A stretch of DNA of 64,000 bases from Streptomyces bambusae (GTDB lineage: Bacteria; Actinomycetota; Actinomycetes; Streptomycetales; Streptomycetaceae): positions 82,783 to 146,782 of the forward strand of contig NZ_JAJAUZ010000014.1 in the NCBI RefSeq assembly GCF_020532645.1, given 5' to 3'. Shown here piece after piece: positions 32,759 to 40,650 of this stretch (positions are counted from its first letter, which is position 1; every line of letters begins with the position of its first letter). The position numbers and the translations under genes are program-made. Under the pieces are notes generated by a model. That model saw nothing but the letters and a program-made list of their open reading frames with translations. It was not told the origin of the DNA and made no database searches.

Positions 32759-33415
32759 ATGGCGAGACAGGAGCGCGCGCTGCACACGCGCCGCGCGTTG
32801 ATCGAGGCAGCCGCCGAGGTGTTCCACCGCGAGGGGTTCGAGCCGACCGTGCTGGCCGCCGTCAGCGCCCGGGCCGGGGTGAGCACCGGTGCCCTGCACT
32901 TCCACTTCGCCGGCAAAGGTGAACTGGCCGCCGCGGTGGAGGCCGTGGCCGCGGAGCGGCTCGGACGGCTCACGGCGGACGGAGCCGGCCGACTCGACCC
33001 GTCGGGTCCGTGCGGCCCGTCCGGGGAGGACGTGCTCCAGGCGCTGATCGATGCCACCCATGCCCTGGCCCGGGCGCTGGAGGGCGACGCCGTGCTGCGG
33101 GCCGGCTTCTCCCTCTCCGGGTCACGCGGCCGGCGCGCGCCGGCGGTCGACCTGCGCGGCGAGTGGCAGCAGTGGGTGCGCGCGGTCCTCGTGCGGGCCG
33201 GCGAGCGGGGCGCGTTGGCGCCCGGTGTGACGGCGGACGATGCGGCCGTCCCGGTCGTGGCCGCAACCGTCGGCATCGAGGTGCTGGGCCGGTCCGGTGT
33301 GCGGTGGCTCAGTACGGCCGTCCTCACCCGGTTCTGGGCCCTGCTCCTGCCGAACCTGGCCGCGGAGCCCGTCCAAGCCCGACTGGCCGCCGGGGGGACG
33401 GAGAGCGCGCGCTGA
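32759..33415 (+). CDS. GBL-receptor-like TetR regulator (possible pseudo-receptor)
   Basis: 218 aa. The HTH resembles the GBL-receptor family (MARQERALHTRRALIEAA, VSTGALHFHFAGKGELA), but the ligand domain is diverged and more basic, as in ScbR2/JadR2-type pseudo-receptors that bind other ligands. The ATG at 32759 is preferred over one 12 nt upstream because GGAG lies 7 nt before it. The promoter carries SARP-type heptamers rather than the GAAAACCG element, so it appears wired to the PKS regulon while sharing ancestry with the receptor at 30129-30818. Confidence 0.85.
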   Translation: MARQERALHTRRALIEAAAEVFHREGFEPTVLAAVSARAGVSTGALHFHFAGKGELAAAVEAVAAERLGRLTADGAGRLDPSGPCGPSGEDVLQALIDATHALARALEGDAVLRAGFSLSGSRGRRAPAVDLRGEWQQWVRAVLVRAGERGALAPGVTADDAAVPVVAATVGIEVLGRSGVRWLSTAVLTRFWALLLPNLAAEPVQARLAAGGTESAR

Positions 33416-33533
33416 ACCGTCCTCGACCGGACGCACTTGAAAACCCGCACTCCGGTATGTTTGGATCATCAGGTCGATGCCGCGCGGTTCCGGGGTCGCG
33501 CCTCCGCCGGCGTGGCCCCGGGCCGCGCTCCTT

Positions 33534-33564
33534 CCCCTCGCACCGTGGGTGCGAGGGGATTTTT
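33534..33564 (+). terminator. Intrinsic terminator after the second TetR gene
   Basis: CCCCTCGCACC-GTG-GGTGCGAGGGG then ATTTTT: an 11-bp perfect stem with U-tract, 119 nt after the stop. It also lies about 115 nt beyond the convergent NTF2-like stop. The gap also has a weak element-like sequence at 33439-33462. Confidence 0.88.
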
Positions 33565-33678
33565 CGTTTTTGCCGGGCCTGGTGGAGAGGGGCTCGGGGG
33601 TGTCGGGGCCGGTGGCCGCGGCGCTGAAACAGTCGGGGCGGTTTGGTACGGGGCGGGCTGTTGCCCGGGTCGCCCGCC

Positions 33679-34032
33679 TCAGACCGTGTCGTCGCGGGTG
33701 ACCGTGCGGTGCAGGAGGGTCCAGTCGCCCGGCTCCGCGGCCGGGGCGAGGACGTCCTCCAGCACGCGGACGTGCAGTCCCTTCCGGGCGGCGCCGCGCG
33801 GCGTGGACACCAGGGCGCTGCACCGGGTGTGGACCGTGCCGTCCGGCTGCGGCCGGGCGTCGAGCATGCCGATCCAGTGCCGGGCCGCGCCGTCGCCGGC
33901 GGCGCGCTGCGCCTCCTCGGCGTCGAACAGCCGCATCTGGCGGTCGTAGAAGCGCTGGACCTGCCCGTACAGCGCGGCGAACGCGGGGTCCGCCGCCGTG
34001 GTCCGGGTGCCGCCGAGCATCTCGATGGTCAT
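33679..34032 (-). CDS. Short NTF2/SnoaL-like protein with internal deletion
   Basis: 117 aa. Its start (FAALYGQVQRFYDRQMRLFD) and its second half (RHWIGMLDARPQPDG..., VSTPRGA, LHRTVTRDD) match the full-length paralogue encoded at 47112-47576, but about 40 residues between LFD and the RHW motif are replaced by nine (AEEAQRAAGDG region). The lost part holds the acidic D-D-W-A-x-x-F segment of the pocket. The ATG at 34032 has GGAGGAGG 8-11 nt upstream. It may act as a dimer partner of the full-length protein, or be a relic. Confidence 0.72.
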   Translation of the reverse strand: MTIEMLGGTRTTAADPAFAALYGQVQRFYDRQMRLFDAEEAQRAAGDGAARHWIGMLDARPQPDGTVHTRCSALVSTPRGAARKGLHVRVLEDVLAPAAEPGDWTLLHRTVTRDDTV

Positions 34033-34091
34033 CTCGTCTGCCTCCTCCTCCATGGCCTGTCCCATGGACGTGGACAGTGTGTGAGGGGGCG

Positions 34092-34120
34092 TTGGAGCCC
34101 GCTTCGAGCCCTCCTCAAGC
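34092..34120. promoter_or_regulatory. SARP-type heptamers before the short NTF2-like gene
   Basis: TTGGAGC (34092), TTCGAGC (34103) and CTCAAGC (34114), spaced exactly 11 bp; on the coding strand they read GCTTGAG, GCTCGAA, GCTCCAA. They lie 60-88 bp before the start codon. Confidence 0.65.
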
Positions 34121-34232
34121 GGCCTGCCCGGAGCGCCTGCCGGGCGGCCGCCGGGTACGCCCGTCCCGCGACGCCCCGGCCCGCTGCCCGCCGCCTGCGT
34201 CCGTCGCACGGCGGCACCCCGCGCCTCCCGCT

Positions 34233-34405
34233 CTCTGTCCCGCCGCGGGCCGTGTCTCCTGCGCTCTGTCCCGCCGCGGGCCGTGTCTCCTGCGCTCTGT
34301 CCCGCCGCGGGCCGTGTCTCCTGCGCTCTGTCCCGCCGCGGGCCGTGTCTCCTGCGCTCTGTCCCGCCGCGGGCCGTGCCTCCTGCGCTCTGTCCCGCCG
34401 CGCCC
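34233..34405. repeat. Minisatellite: 31-bp unit, about 5.5 copies
   Basis: Units start at 34233, 34264, 34295, 34326, 34357 and 34388 (partial), each beginning CTCTGTCCCGCCGCGGGCCG. Copies are almost identical; the fifth has one visible change (GTGCCTCC for GTGTCTCC) and the sixth breaks down after CGCCGCG. The unit length is not a multiple of three and the array lies in the 504-bp gap 34033-34536, so it is noncoding. Near identity suggests recent slippage expansion. Confidence 0.92.
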
Positions 34406-34475
34406 CCGCTCCCCGCCCCGCTGGCCCCGCCCCGACGGCCTCCCCGCCCACCCCCGTACGGCTTCCCCCGGCACG

Positions 34476-34517
34476 CCGAAGCCGCCCGGGCCGGGGGACC
34501 GGCCGGGGCGGCTTCGG
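34476..34517. terminator. Hairpin behind the AccE-like gene
   Basis: CCGAAGCCGCCC (34476-34487) pairs with GGGCGGCTTCGG (34506-34517); the 18-nt interior can form a second small GC stem. It lies about 20 nt after the minus-strand stop at 34537. Confidence 0.75.
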
Positions 34518-34536
34518 GGGTGGCAGGGCTACCGGG

Positions 34537-34863
34537 TCAGGAGGCCCAGGAGCCGGGGGCGACGAACGGCGGGCGGCGGCGCGGCGGGAGCCGGTGGATC
34601 CGGGCCCCCGGGCGGGCGGCCGCCCGGTCCGCGTCCTCGCGCTGCCGGATCCGGGCGGCGAGCAGCACCGCCAGGGTGGCGACCTCCTCGGCCGTCGGAT
34701 TGCCCTTGGTGATGCGGATCGAGGCCGCCAGTGCCAGGGCGGCCGCGTCGTCGACGAGGGCGGGGACGGGAACGGCGGCGGTCACGGCGGGACGCTCCCG
34801 CCCCTGCGGCCGGGCTGCGGAGGGTGCTCGGTGCACAGCATGGCTTTCCTCGGCGATGCTCAT
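34537..34863 (-). CDS. Acyl-CoA carboxylase epsilon subunit (AccE-like)
   Basis: 108 aa. The core IRITKGNPTAEEVATLAVLLAAR (in family order) is the short helical hallmark of actinobacterial AccE proteins; flanks are Ala/Pro/Arg-rich as usual. Epsilon subunits bind and boost the beta subunit of acetyl/propionyl-CoA carboxylases. The usual neighbour, an accB/pccB gene, is absent, so this one would raise malonyl-CoA supply by working with a complex encoded elsewhere. SARP-type heptamers precede it, placing it in the PKS regulon. Confidence 0.82.
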   Translation of the reverse strand: MSIAEESHAVHRAPSAARPQGRERPAVTAAVPVPALVDDAAALALAASIRITKGNPTAEEVATLAVLLAARIRQREDADRAAARPGARIHRLPPRRRPPFVAPGSWAS

Positions 34864-34915
34864 ACGGGCCCTTTCGACACAGAGGCACCGGCTGCGGCCG
34901 GTGTCGCGTCAGCAT

Positions 34916-34955
34916 CCGAGGCGGTGCTCAAGGAACGCTCGAATCCGCCTGCAGC
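34916..34955. promoter_or_regulatory. SARP-type heptamers before the AccE-like gene
   Basis: CCGAGGC (34916), CTCAAGG (34927), CTCGAAT (34938) and CTGCAGC (34949), 11 bp apart; the middle two are the strong ones, 64-81 bp from the start. The remainder of the 351-bp gap up to the PPTase stop shows no gene. Confidence 0.6.
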
Positions 34956-35214
34956 AGCGGAAGAGACGGGCCGGACCCGCGTCGGCCGGGCGCGGGCATG
35001 CCGGTGCCCCGCTGCCCGTGCGTGGGGGACGACGGGGGCAGCGAGGCAAGTGGAGCGGCATGCTCCCGGCCGGGGGAACCGGGAACCGGCCGCACACCCG
35101 AGTCTCCTCCCGGGAACTCGGACGAGCCTGGAGCGGCGGCCGCAGCAACGCTGGTGCGGCCACCGCCCCCAGGCCCGCCCGGGTTCCGAAGAAGGAGCCG
35201 GCGGTCGGGGGGTG

Positions 35215-36114
35215 TCAGCGCTGGTCCAGGAGGCCCGACACCATCGTCAGGAAGTTCTCGTCGAGCATCGTCGACGCCGACGTGTCGCGGGACGAGCCCA
35301 GGCCCGTGTCGTGGCAGGCGACGCTGACCAGGAAGCGGTCCAGCACCGGGTACGTGCCGAAGGCCCACTCGCCGGTGGCCGCCGGAGTGCCGTCCGGGGC
35401 CAGCAGACCGGTCTCGCCGCCGCTGCCGTTCGAGAACCCGAACTCCGAGAAGCCCAGCCGCAGGCCCTGGCCGAGCGCCTTCGTATAGGCCTCCTTCAGC
35501 GTCCACAGCCGCAGCATCGCCGCCGGCTGCTCCGCCTCCGGCAGCGCCCCCAGCTCGGCCTTCTCCGCCGCCGTGCACACCTGGTCCTGGAGCAGCCGGA
35601 ACGACAGCCGGCGGCCCGCCGGTTCGGTGTCGATGCCGATCCGGCCGGTGCTGCTGATGCCCACCGCGATCAGGTCGTCCGTGTGCGTCAGGCTCACGTC
35701 GATCTGGTCGAACCCCCGCAGGTACGGCCGCCCGCCGATCTTGTACGCGAGGTCCAGGTCGGTCGGGTCGGTGCCGAGCGCCGCCGCCGCCGTGTACTTG
35801 ACCGCCAGCCGGGACGCGACGAACCGGAAGCGGATCGTCGCGTCGGTGGTCTGCCGGTAGCGCAGCCAGTCCCGGCCCAGCAGCCGGCGCAGCGCCGGCT
35901 CCGCGAGCGCCGCCGTCAGCCACTCGCCCCATGTCGTGTACACCGCCGCATTGCCGCGCAGGGCCATGCCCTGCGCCACCTCGTCCCACGGGCCGGCCGG
36001 CCCGCTGACGTGGATGGGCGCGCTGATCCGGTGCGCGTGGTCCGCGGTCGCGGTCGCGGTCGCGGCCGAGTCCGGGTCCGACAGGTCCGCCAGGTCCGTC
36101 AGGACGTCGGTCAA
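35215..36114 (-). CDS. Sfp-type 4'-phosphopantetheinyl transferase
   Basis: 299 aa. GIGIDTEP-type metal motif (GRIGIDTEPAGR), then WTLKEAYTKALGQGL, the second signature with Glu and Lys. Substrate contacts such as VSLTHTDDLIAVGI are visible. It would transfer phosphopantetheine from CoA to carrier serines, probably the PKS ACP (48883-49146) and perhaps the tandem carrier (3594-4196). TTG start at 36114, with GGAAGGAG 6 nt upstream. It lies 127 bp behind the acyl-CoA dehydrogenase gene and is probably co-transcribed with it. Confidence 0.92.
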   Translation of the reverse strand: MTDVLTDLADLSDPDSAATATATADHAHRISAPIHVSGPAGPWDEVAQGMALRGNAAVYTTWGEWLTAALAEPALRRLLGRDWLRYRQTTDATIRFRFVASRLAVKYTAAAALGTDPTDLDLAYKIGGRPYLRGFDQIDVSLTHTDDLIAVGISSTGRIGIDTEPAGRRLSFRLLQDQVCTAAEKAELGALPEAEQPAAMLRLWTLKEAYTKALGQGLRLGFSEFGFSNGSGGETGLLAPDGTPAATGEWAFGTYPVLDRFLVSVACHDTGLGSSRDTSASTMLDENFLTMVSGLLDQR

Positions 36115-36241
36115 GGGGCTCTCCTTCCGTGCTGCTGGTGCTTGTGCTGCTCGTGTTCGTGCTCGTGCCGGTGCCCGGTGTGCCGGCCGTGCGGTGCGCA
36201 GCGCACCGCCGAGCAGGGCGCCCGGCCGGTCCGCGGCCGGT

Positions 36242-38005
36242 TCACTGCGCGAGCTCCGTCGCGTCCAGGTCGCAGCTGCGGCCCGAGCGGTAGCGGCGCA
36301 TCAGCTCCTCCAGCACCTGCTCCATGCAGCCGTCCGGCAGGTCCGGCACCGGGATCCCGAGCCGGCCGCCGAGCCGGGCCAGCGCGAGCACCGCCCAGGC
36401 CGGGGCGGCCAGGAACGGGTCGCTGCCGTCCTGCCCCTCCCAGGTGCCGAGGACCGAGGCGGCCGCCAGGACCAGCGCGTACCGGTCGCTGAGCACGCAC
36501 AGCGCCGGGTCCATGAGGGAGGCCGCGCTGCCGTGTGCGGGGATCGCCCGGCAGCGCTCGCGCAGGGCGCGCAGCTCGCCGACGAACCCCTCCGCGAGGT
36601 CCGCGAGGAACGCCAGCTGGCCGCCGACCCCGCGCACCTCGGCCAGCCGGGCCGCCGACTCCACGAGCGACGCGGCGAGGAAGTCGCCGCCGTCCGCGAT
36701 GCCCAGCAGCCGGTAGTCGAGGACCGGCAGCGAAGCGCCGGTGCGGAACAGCTCGGCCGGCGGCTCCTCCTCGCGGAACCACGCGCGTTCCGCGAGGGTC
36801 CGCAGCTGGGGCACGATCACGGCCTGGCAGGACGCCGTGCCGGCGTGTCCGAGACCGGCCACCGGCAGGTCGCGGGAGAGCTTGTCGAGGGCCCCGTACT
36901 CGGGTGTGCCGCGCTGGTAGCCGCGCGAGCCGAGCACCGTCGCCAGCTCCTCCAGGTCCTCCCGCAGCAGGTCCGGCACCACGTACTTCACGGCAGCCGC
37001 GAGGACGTGCGTACGGTCCGGCAGCAGGCTGAGGGCGCGCAGCGCGACCGTGGCCATGCTGTCGCACGCCAGCATGTCGGCGAACACCCCGGCGAGCGGC
37101 TTGTGCCAGCGGCGGGCCAGCGGCCGGCTGCGGCCGGTGGTGGCCGCGCGCACCGCCGAGTGCAGCACCGTGTCCACCGCGGCGACGGCCGTCGAGGCGA
37201 TGACGCAGCGGTTCACCTGGTACGTGCGCAGCGCGAGCGCCACGCCCTCGCCGGGCCGGCCGACGAGCGCACTGCCGGGCACCGCGCAGTCCGTGAACTC
37301 CAGGCCGGAGAACAGGTTGCCGCGCATGCCGGTGGTCGGGACCCGCGGCAGGTGGCCGATGCCGGCGGTCTCGGCCGGGTCCACGAGCAGCACCGAGTGG
37401 CTGTACGGGGTACGGGCCGGGTCGGTGCGCGCGTACACGACGTACGCCTGGGCCCGGGCGGCGTTGATGATGACGTCCTTGCGGCCGTTGAGCTCGTAGC
37501 CGCCGCCGGGTGCGGCGCCGGCCGTGAACTCGTCGCGCAGGATGTCGTTCGCGTGCGCCATCTCGTGGTGCACGATCGAGGCGCGGCCGCCGCCGAGCAT
37601 CATGTCGGCGGTGAACCGGCGCTGTGCGGGGGTGCCGGCCGCCCACACCGCGGAGGTCGCGAACAGCGAGGTGATCCCGTAGCCGAAGCCGAGGGCGAGG
37701 TCGCGGCGGAACACCGGGCGCAGCACCTTCGCCAGGTGGTCGGCGCGGGTCAGCCGGCCGCCGAACTCGGCCGGCACGAACTCGGCGCTCAGCCCGAACT
37801 CGGTGAGCAGCTGCTCGGTGGCCTCCGGCGGGTGCCGCTGCTCGTCGGCGGCGAACAGGGCGCCGAGCCCGTGCGGGTTGGCGGGGTCGTAGGGGTCGCC
37901 GAGCTGTGCCTCCAGCCGGGCGGCACGGCGCAGCGGCGCGAGCGGCTCGGCGGTGCCGGCCTCTCTGGCGGACGTGTCGTGGATTTCGGTGGTGACCATG
38001 GTCAC
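36242..38005 (-). CDS. Large acyl-CoA dehydrogenase-like flavoprotein
   Basis: 587 aa, about 200 longer than standard ACADs. The N-terminal two thirds carry the fold: LTEFGLSAEFVPAEFGG, FGYGITSLFATSAVWAAGTPAQRR, IVHHEMAHANDI at the flavin strand, GYELNGRKDVIINAARAQAYVVYAR, TTGMRGNLFSGLEFTDC, VNRCVIASTAVA (each quoted within family order). The C-terminal 200 residues are an added helical region. Possible roles are starter-unit desaturation or oxidation of an ACP-bound chain. The SARP-type array at 38069-38116 controls it, tying it to the PKS. Confidence 0.85.
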   Translation of the reverse strand: MTMVTTEIHDTSAREAGTAEPLAPLRRAARLEAQLGDPYDPANPHGLGALFAADEQRHPPEATEQLLTEFGLSAEFVPAEFGGRLTRADHLAKVLRPVFRRDLALGFGYGITSLFATSAVWAAGTPAQRRFTADMMLGGGRASIVHHEMAHANDILRDEFTAGAAPGGGYELNGRKDVIINAARAQAYVVYARTDPARTPYSHSVLLVDPAETAGIGHLPRVPTTGMRGNLFSGLEFTDCAVPGSALVGRPGEGVALALRTYQVNRCVIASTAVAAVDTVLHSAVRAATTGRSRPLARRWHKPLAGVFADMLACDSMATVALRALSLLPDRTHVLAAAVKYVVPDLLREDLEELATVLGSRGYQRGTPEYGALDKLSRDLPVAGLGHAGTASCQAVIVPQLRTLAERAWFREEEPPAELFRTGASLPVLDYRLLGIADGGDFLAASLVESAARLAEVRGVGGQLAFLADLAEGFVGELRALRERCRAIPAHGSAASLMDPALCVLSDRYALVLAAASVLGTWEGQDGSDPFLAAPAWAVLALARLGGRLGIPVPDLPDGCMEQVLEELMRRYRSGRSCDLDATELAQ

Positions 38006-38068
38006 GGGCTCAGCTCCTTCGTCGCTGGACTCGCCGTTGCTGGTGGTCCGGGGCTGGTCCGTCCTTTG

Positions 38069-38116
38069 TTCAAGGGGACTCCAGGGTCACGAAGTTCACT
38101 CGACACCGGCTCGAGG
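38069..38116. promoter_or_regulatory. SARP-type heptamers before the large acyl-CoA dehydrogenase gene
   Basis: TTCAAGG (38069) and TCCAGGG (38080) are 11 bp apart; CTCGACA (38099) and CTCGAGG (38110) form a second pair, also 11 bp apart. The array begins 64 bp from the start codon at 38005. Confidence 0.55.
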
Positions 38117-38148
38117 CCGCCTGTAGTCGTGCCGGATCCTCGACGGTG

Positions 38149-38302
38149 CGGGGCCTCCGCCCCCGTTCCCCCTGCGCCTCAAACGCCGGCGGGGCTGGGA
38201 GGTGCGTGGCGGGGCTGGAAGGTGCGCGGCGGGGGGTGGGCGCAGCGCGGTTTCGGGGGCTCCGCCCCCGGACCCCCGCGCCTCAAACGCCGGCGGGGCT
38301 GG
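38149..38302. repeat. Two dispersed intergenic elements; one supplies a stop codon
   Basis: Copies at 38149-38199 and 38255-38302 of the GGGCTCCGCCCCC...GCGCCTCAAACGCCGGCGGGGCTGG element. The second overlaps the end of the condensation-protein gene: its CCGGCGTTTGA (minus strand) encodes the last residues Ala-Gly-Val and the stop. Confidence 0.75.
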
Positions 38303-40478
38303 AAGGTGCCCTGCGGGGGGCTGCGGTGAGGGTGCGGGAGAGGGCTCGGGTCGACGCGGGGCGGCCGTCGGCCGTGCCGGCGATCGCGACGAGCGGCGGG
38401 ACCCAGCCGTGCGCGGCGATCCGCTGCGCCACCTCGTACGCGACGCTGCCGCCCCCGGAGAAGCAGCCCAGCAGCAGCGGCTCACCGGCTTCGAGCAGCG
38501 GGCGGGCCGCGGCCAGGCAGGCCGCGGCATCGGCCGGGGAGACGACCGTGGCGACCGCCTCGGGACCCCGGTACACCTCGGCGAGCGCGTCGTAACAGCC
38601 CTCGGGCACGCCGGGCGGCGGCACGAGCAGCACCGTCCCGGCCCCCGCCCGCGCGGCCGGCCGCAGCGTGCGCAGCCCCTCCTCCTCCGGCGCGGCCGGG
38701 AACGGCCCGTCGTCGTCCGCGTACACGTCGTCGTCCGCGGACACGTCCGCGTCCGCGGCCGACGGCCACACGGCCGGCGGCAGCGTCTGCAGGACCTCCG
38801 AGACGCGGGTGGTGTTGTCGACGAGGACCGGGAAGTCGCGCAGCAGCTGGGCTGTGCGGACGAGGGCGGCGGACGCCTCCGGGTCCGTGATGCGGGCCCG
38901 GTCGTTGACGGCGGTCAGCAGCAGGGCGCCCTCCGCGTCGTGGTGCGCGCTGATGACGATCGGCTGCGGCGTGTACGGCCCCACCGCCTGCGGCAGGTCC
39001 ACGCGGACGCCCTCCGCGCCGAGTTCGCTCCACAGCGGGTCCCGGCCGTCCGGCACCGGCGCCGGGGCGTCGAACGACACCAGCGAGTCCGTGAGCTCCG
39101 CGGACTCGGCCCGGCCGCTCCACCGGCGGACCTGGCCCGCCGACACCCACTCGTACGCGGCCGCGCCCAGCGACCGGTCCCGCAGGTCGCCCAGCAGGCG
39201 CTCCACCGGGGCCGCGGGGTCGACGACGACGTGCAGCGGAAGCGCGTTGCGCAGCGGTGCCGGGATCCCGGCCGCGCCCTCCATCGCGATGCCGCGGCCG
39301 GAGACGGTCGTGCCGAACGCCACGGACGCCGGCGCCGGCCCGTTGCCCCCGGCCCGGTACAGCAGCAGCGACCAGGCCGCGTGCAGGGCGGTGCTCTCGG
39401 TGGCGCCGAGCCCGGCGGCCCAGTGCCGCAGCCGGACGGCCTCGTGCGGGGTCAGCCGTTTGCGGGCCAGCCCGTGGCCGCGGCGGGCCGTGCCGCGACC
39501 GGCGGCGGGGGCGGGCAGCGTACGGGCGCCGGCCGGCGGTGCGGCGACGGCCCAGAACGCGCGCGGCGCGGTCAGGTCCCGGCCGGCCACCCAGCGCAGG
39601 TGGTCGCGCAGGTCGGGACGGCGTTCGCCGCCGGTGGCCCGGCCGGCCAGGTACGCCCGGTAGAACGCGCGCAGCAGCAGCCGCACGCTCCAGCCGTCGA
39701 GCATGGCGTGGTGGTACGTCAGCAGCACGCGGGTCGGGCCGGCGGGGCCGGGTTGCTCGTCGAGCAGCGCGATGCGCAGCAGGCCGGGCCGGTGCAGGTC
39801 GAAGGCGCGCAGCCGCTCGCCGACCAGAAGCGAGTGCCACTCGGCGGAACCGTGCGGATGCCGGACGACCTGCGGCGAGGCCTGGCGGTGTACGGCCACC
39901 TGCGGCGCGGTGCCGGCCGCCGTCGCGGCGTCGGCGTCGGCGCCGGAGCGGGCGCGGTCGGCGAACGCGGCCCGCAGCACGGGCTCCTGTGCGAACACGG
40001 CCTCCCAGGCCGCCTCGAAGCGTTCGGTGTCCAGCGGCCCGTACCAACGCCAGTGCAGCTGCTCCACGTGCAGCCCGTCCCCGGGACGGCCGGTCAGCAC
40101 GTCGAGCAGCACCTCGCGCTGCCGGGGGCTCGCGGGCAGGCCGGGAGCGGCCGCGGCGGCCGCGGCGGCCTGAGCGGCGCCGGGCGCGGGCGCCGCTTCC
40201 GCGGCCTCGGCCACCGGGGCGGCCGGCGCCGCGCCGCGGGCGGAGGCCGGCGGCTGCGGGCACGGGGCCGGGGCCGTCAGGAGGTCGGCGACCAGGCCCG
40301 CCGCGTGGTCGAGCGGGAGATGGAGGGTGTGGTGGTTCGCCGTGTGGCGGCGGAGGGTGGGCGTGCCCGGCGGCAGGGCGGCGAGGGCCGCCGCCAGGGA
40401 GTCCTCGTCGAGCGGTCCGCGCAGGTCGAGCGCCGGAGCAGAACCGGGTGCGATGACCACGGTCATGGCTGCGCTCAT
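38283..40478 (-). CDS. Free-standing condensation domain protein with truncated thioesterase
   Basis: 731 aa. An Ala/Pro-rich linker (about 70-112) leads into a condensation-type acyltransferase with the active motif HHAMLDG (256-262), REVLLDVLTG near the start, and LTDSLVSFD and PLHVVVD later. From about residue 600 an alpha/beta-hydrolase thioesterase begins; its nucleophile elbow is GCFSGGG (Ser674), but only 57 residues follow, so the acid and His of the triad are missing. The end coincides with a dispersed repeat. Condensation activity (amide or ester formation on the polyketide) is plausible; the thioesterase part looks dead. Its ATG follows GAGGAGGAGCGG. Confidence 0.87.
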   Translation of the reverse strand: MSAAMTVVIAPGSAPALDLRGPLDEDSLAAALAALPPGTPTLRRHTANHHTLHLPLDHAAGLVADLLTAPAPCPQPPASARGAAPAAPVAEAAEAAPAPGAAQAAAAAAAAPGLPASPRQREVLLDVLTGRPGDGLHVEQLHWRWYGPLDTERFEAAWEAVFAQEPVLRAAFADRARSGADADAATAAGTAPQVAVHRQASPQVVRHPHGSAEWHSLLVGERLRAFDLHRPGLLRIALLDEQPGPAGPTRVLLTYHHAMLDGWSVRLLLRAFYRAYLAGRATGGERRPDLRDHLRWVAGRDLTAPRAFWAVAAPPAGARTLPAPAAGRGTARRGHGLARKRLTPHEAVRLRHWAAGLGATESTALHAAWSLLLYRAGGNGPAPASVAFGTTVSGRGIAMEGAAGIPAPLRNALPLHVVVDPAAPVERLLGDLRDRSLGAAAYEWVSAGQVRRWSGRAESAELTDSLVSFDAPAPVPDGRDPLWSELGAEGVRVDLPQAVGPYTPQPIVISAHHDAEGALLLTAVNDRARITDPEASAALVRTAQLLRDFPVLVDNTTRVSEVLQTLPPAVWPSAADADVSADDDVYADDDGPFPAAPEEEGLRTLRPAARAGAGTVLLVPPPGVPEGCYDALAEVYRGPEAVATVVSPADAAACLAAARPLLEAGEPLLLGCFSGGGSVAYEVAQRIAAHGWVPPLVAIAGTADGRPASTRALSRTLTAAPRRAPSSPAGV

Positions 40479-40650
40479 CCGCTCCTCCTCGTCTCGGCGT
40501 CACGCCGGGGTGGCGTCACACTTCAAAGGGGACGAGTATCGGACCGGCGCCCACGGAACGCTGACACGGCTCTGACACGGCGCCGGAGCCCCGCCGGAGG
40601 ACCCGTCGGGCAGCCCGCCCGGACGGCCCGGCGGATCCGCCGGCGACGGC

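Noticed and set aside
33439..33462. Third autoregulatory element (GAAAACCCG...CGGTATGTTT)
   Set aside because: It resembles the other two only in one arm and lies behind, not before, a gene next to a terminator.
33643..36492. 949-codon plus-strand frame across the minisatellite
   Set aside because: It opposes four minus-strand genes with clear motifs; its translation is compositional, and the 31-bp repeats would shift frame with copy number.
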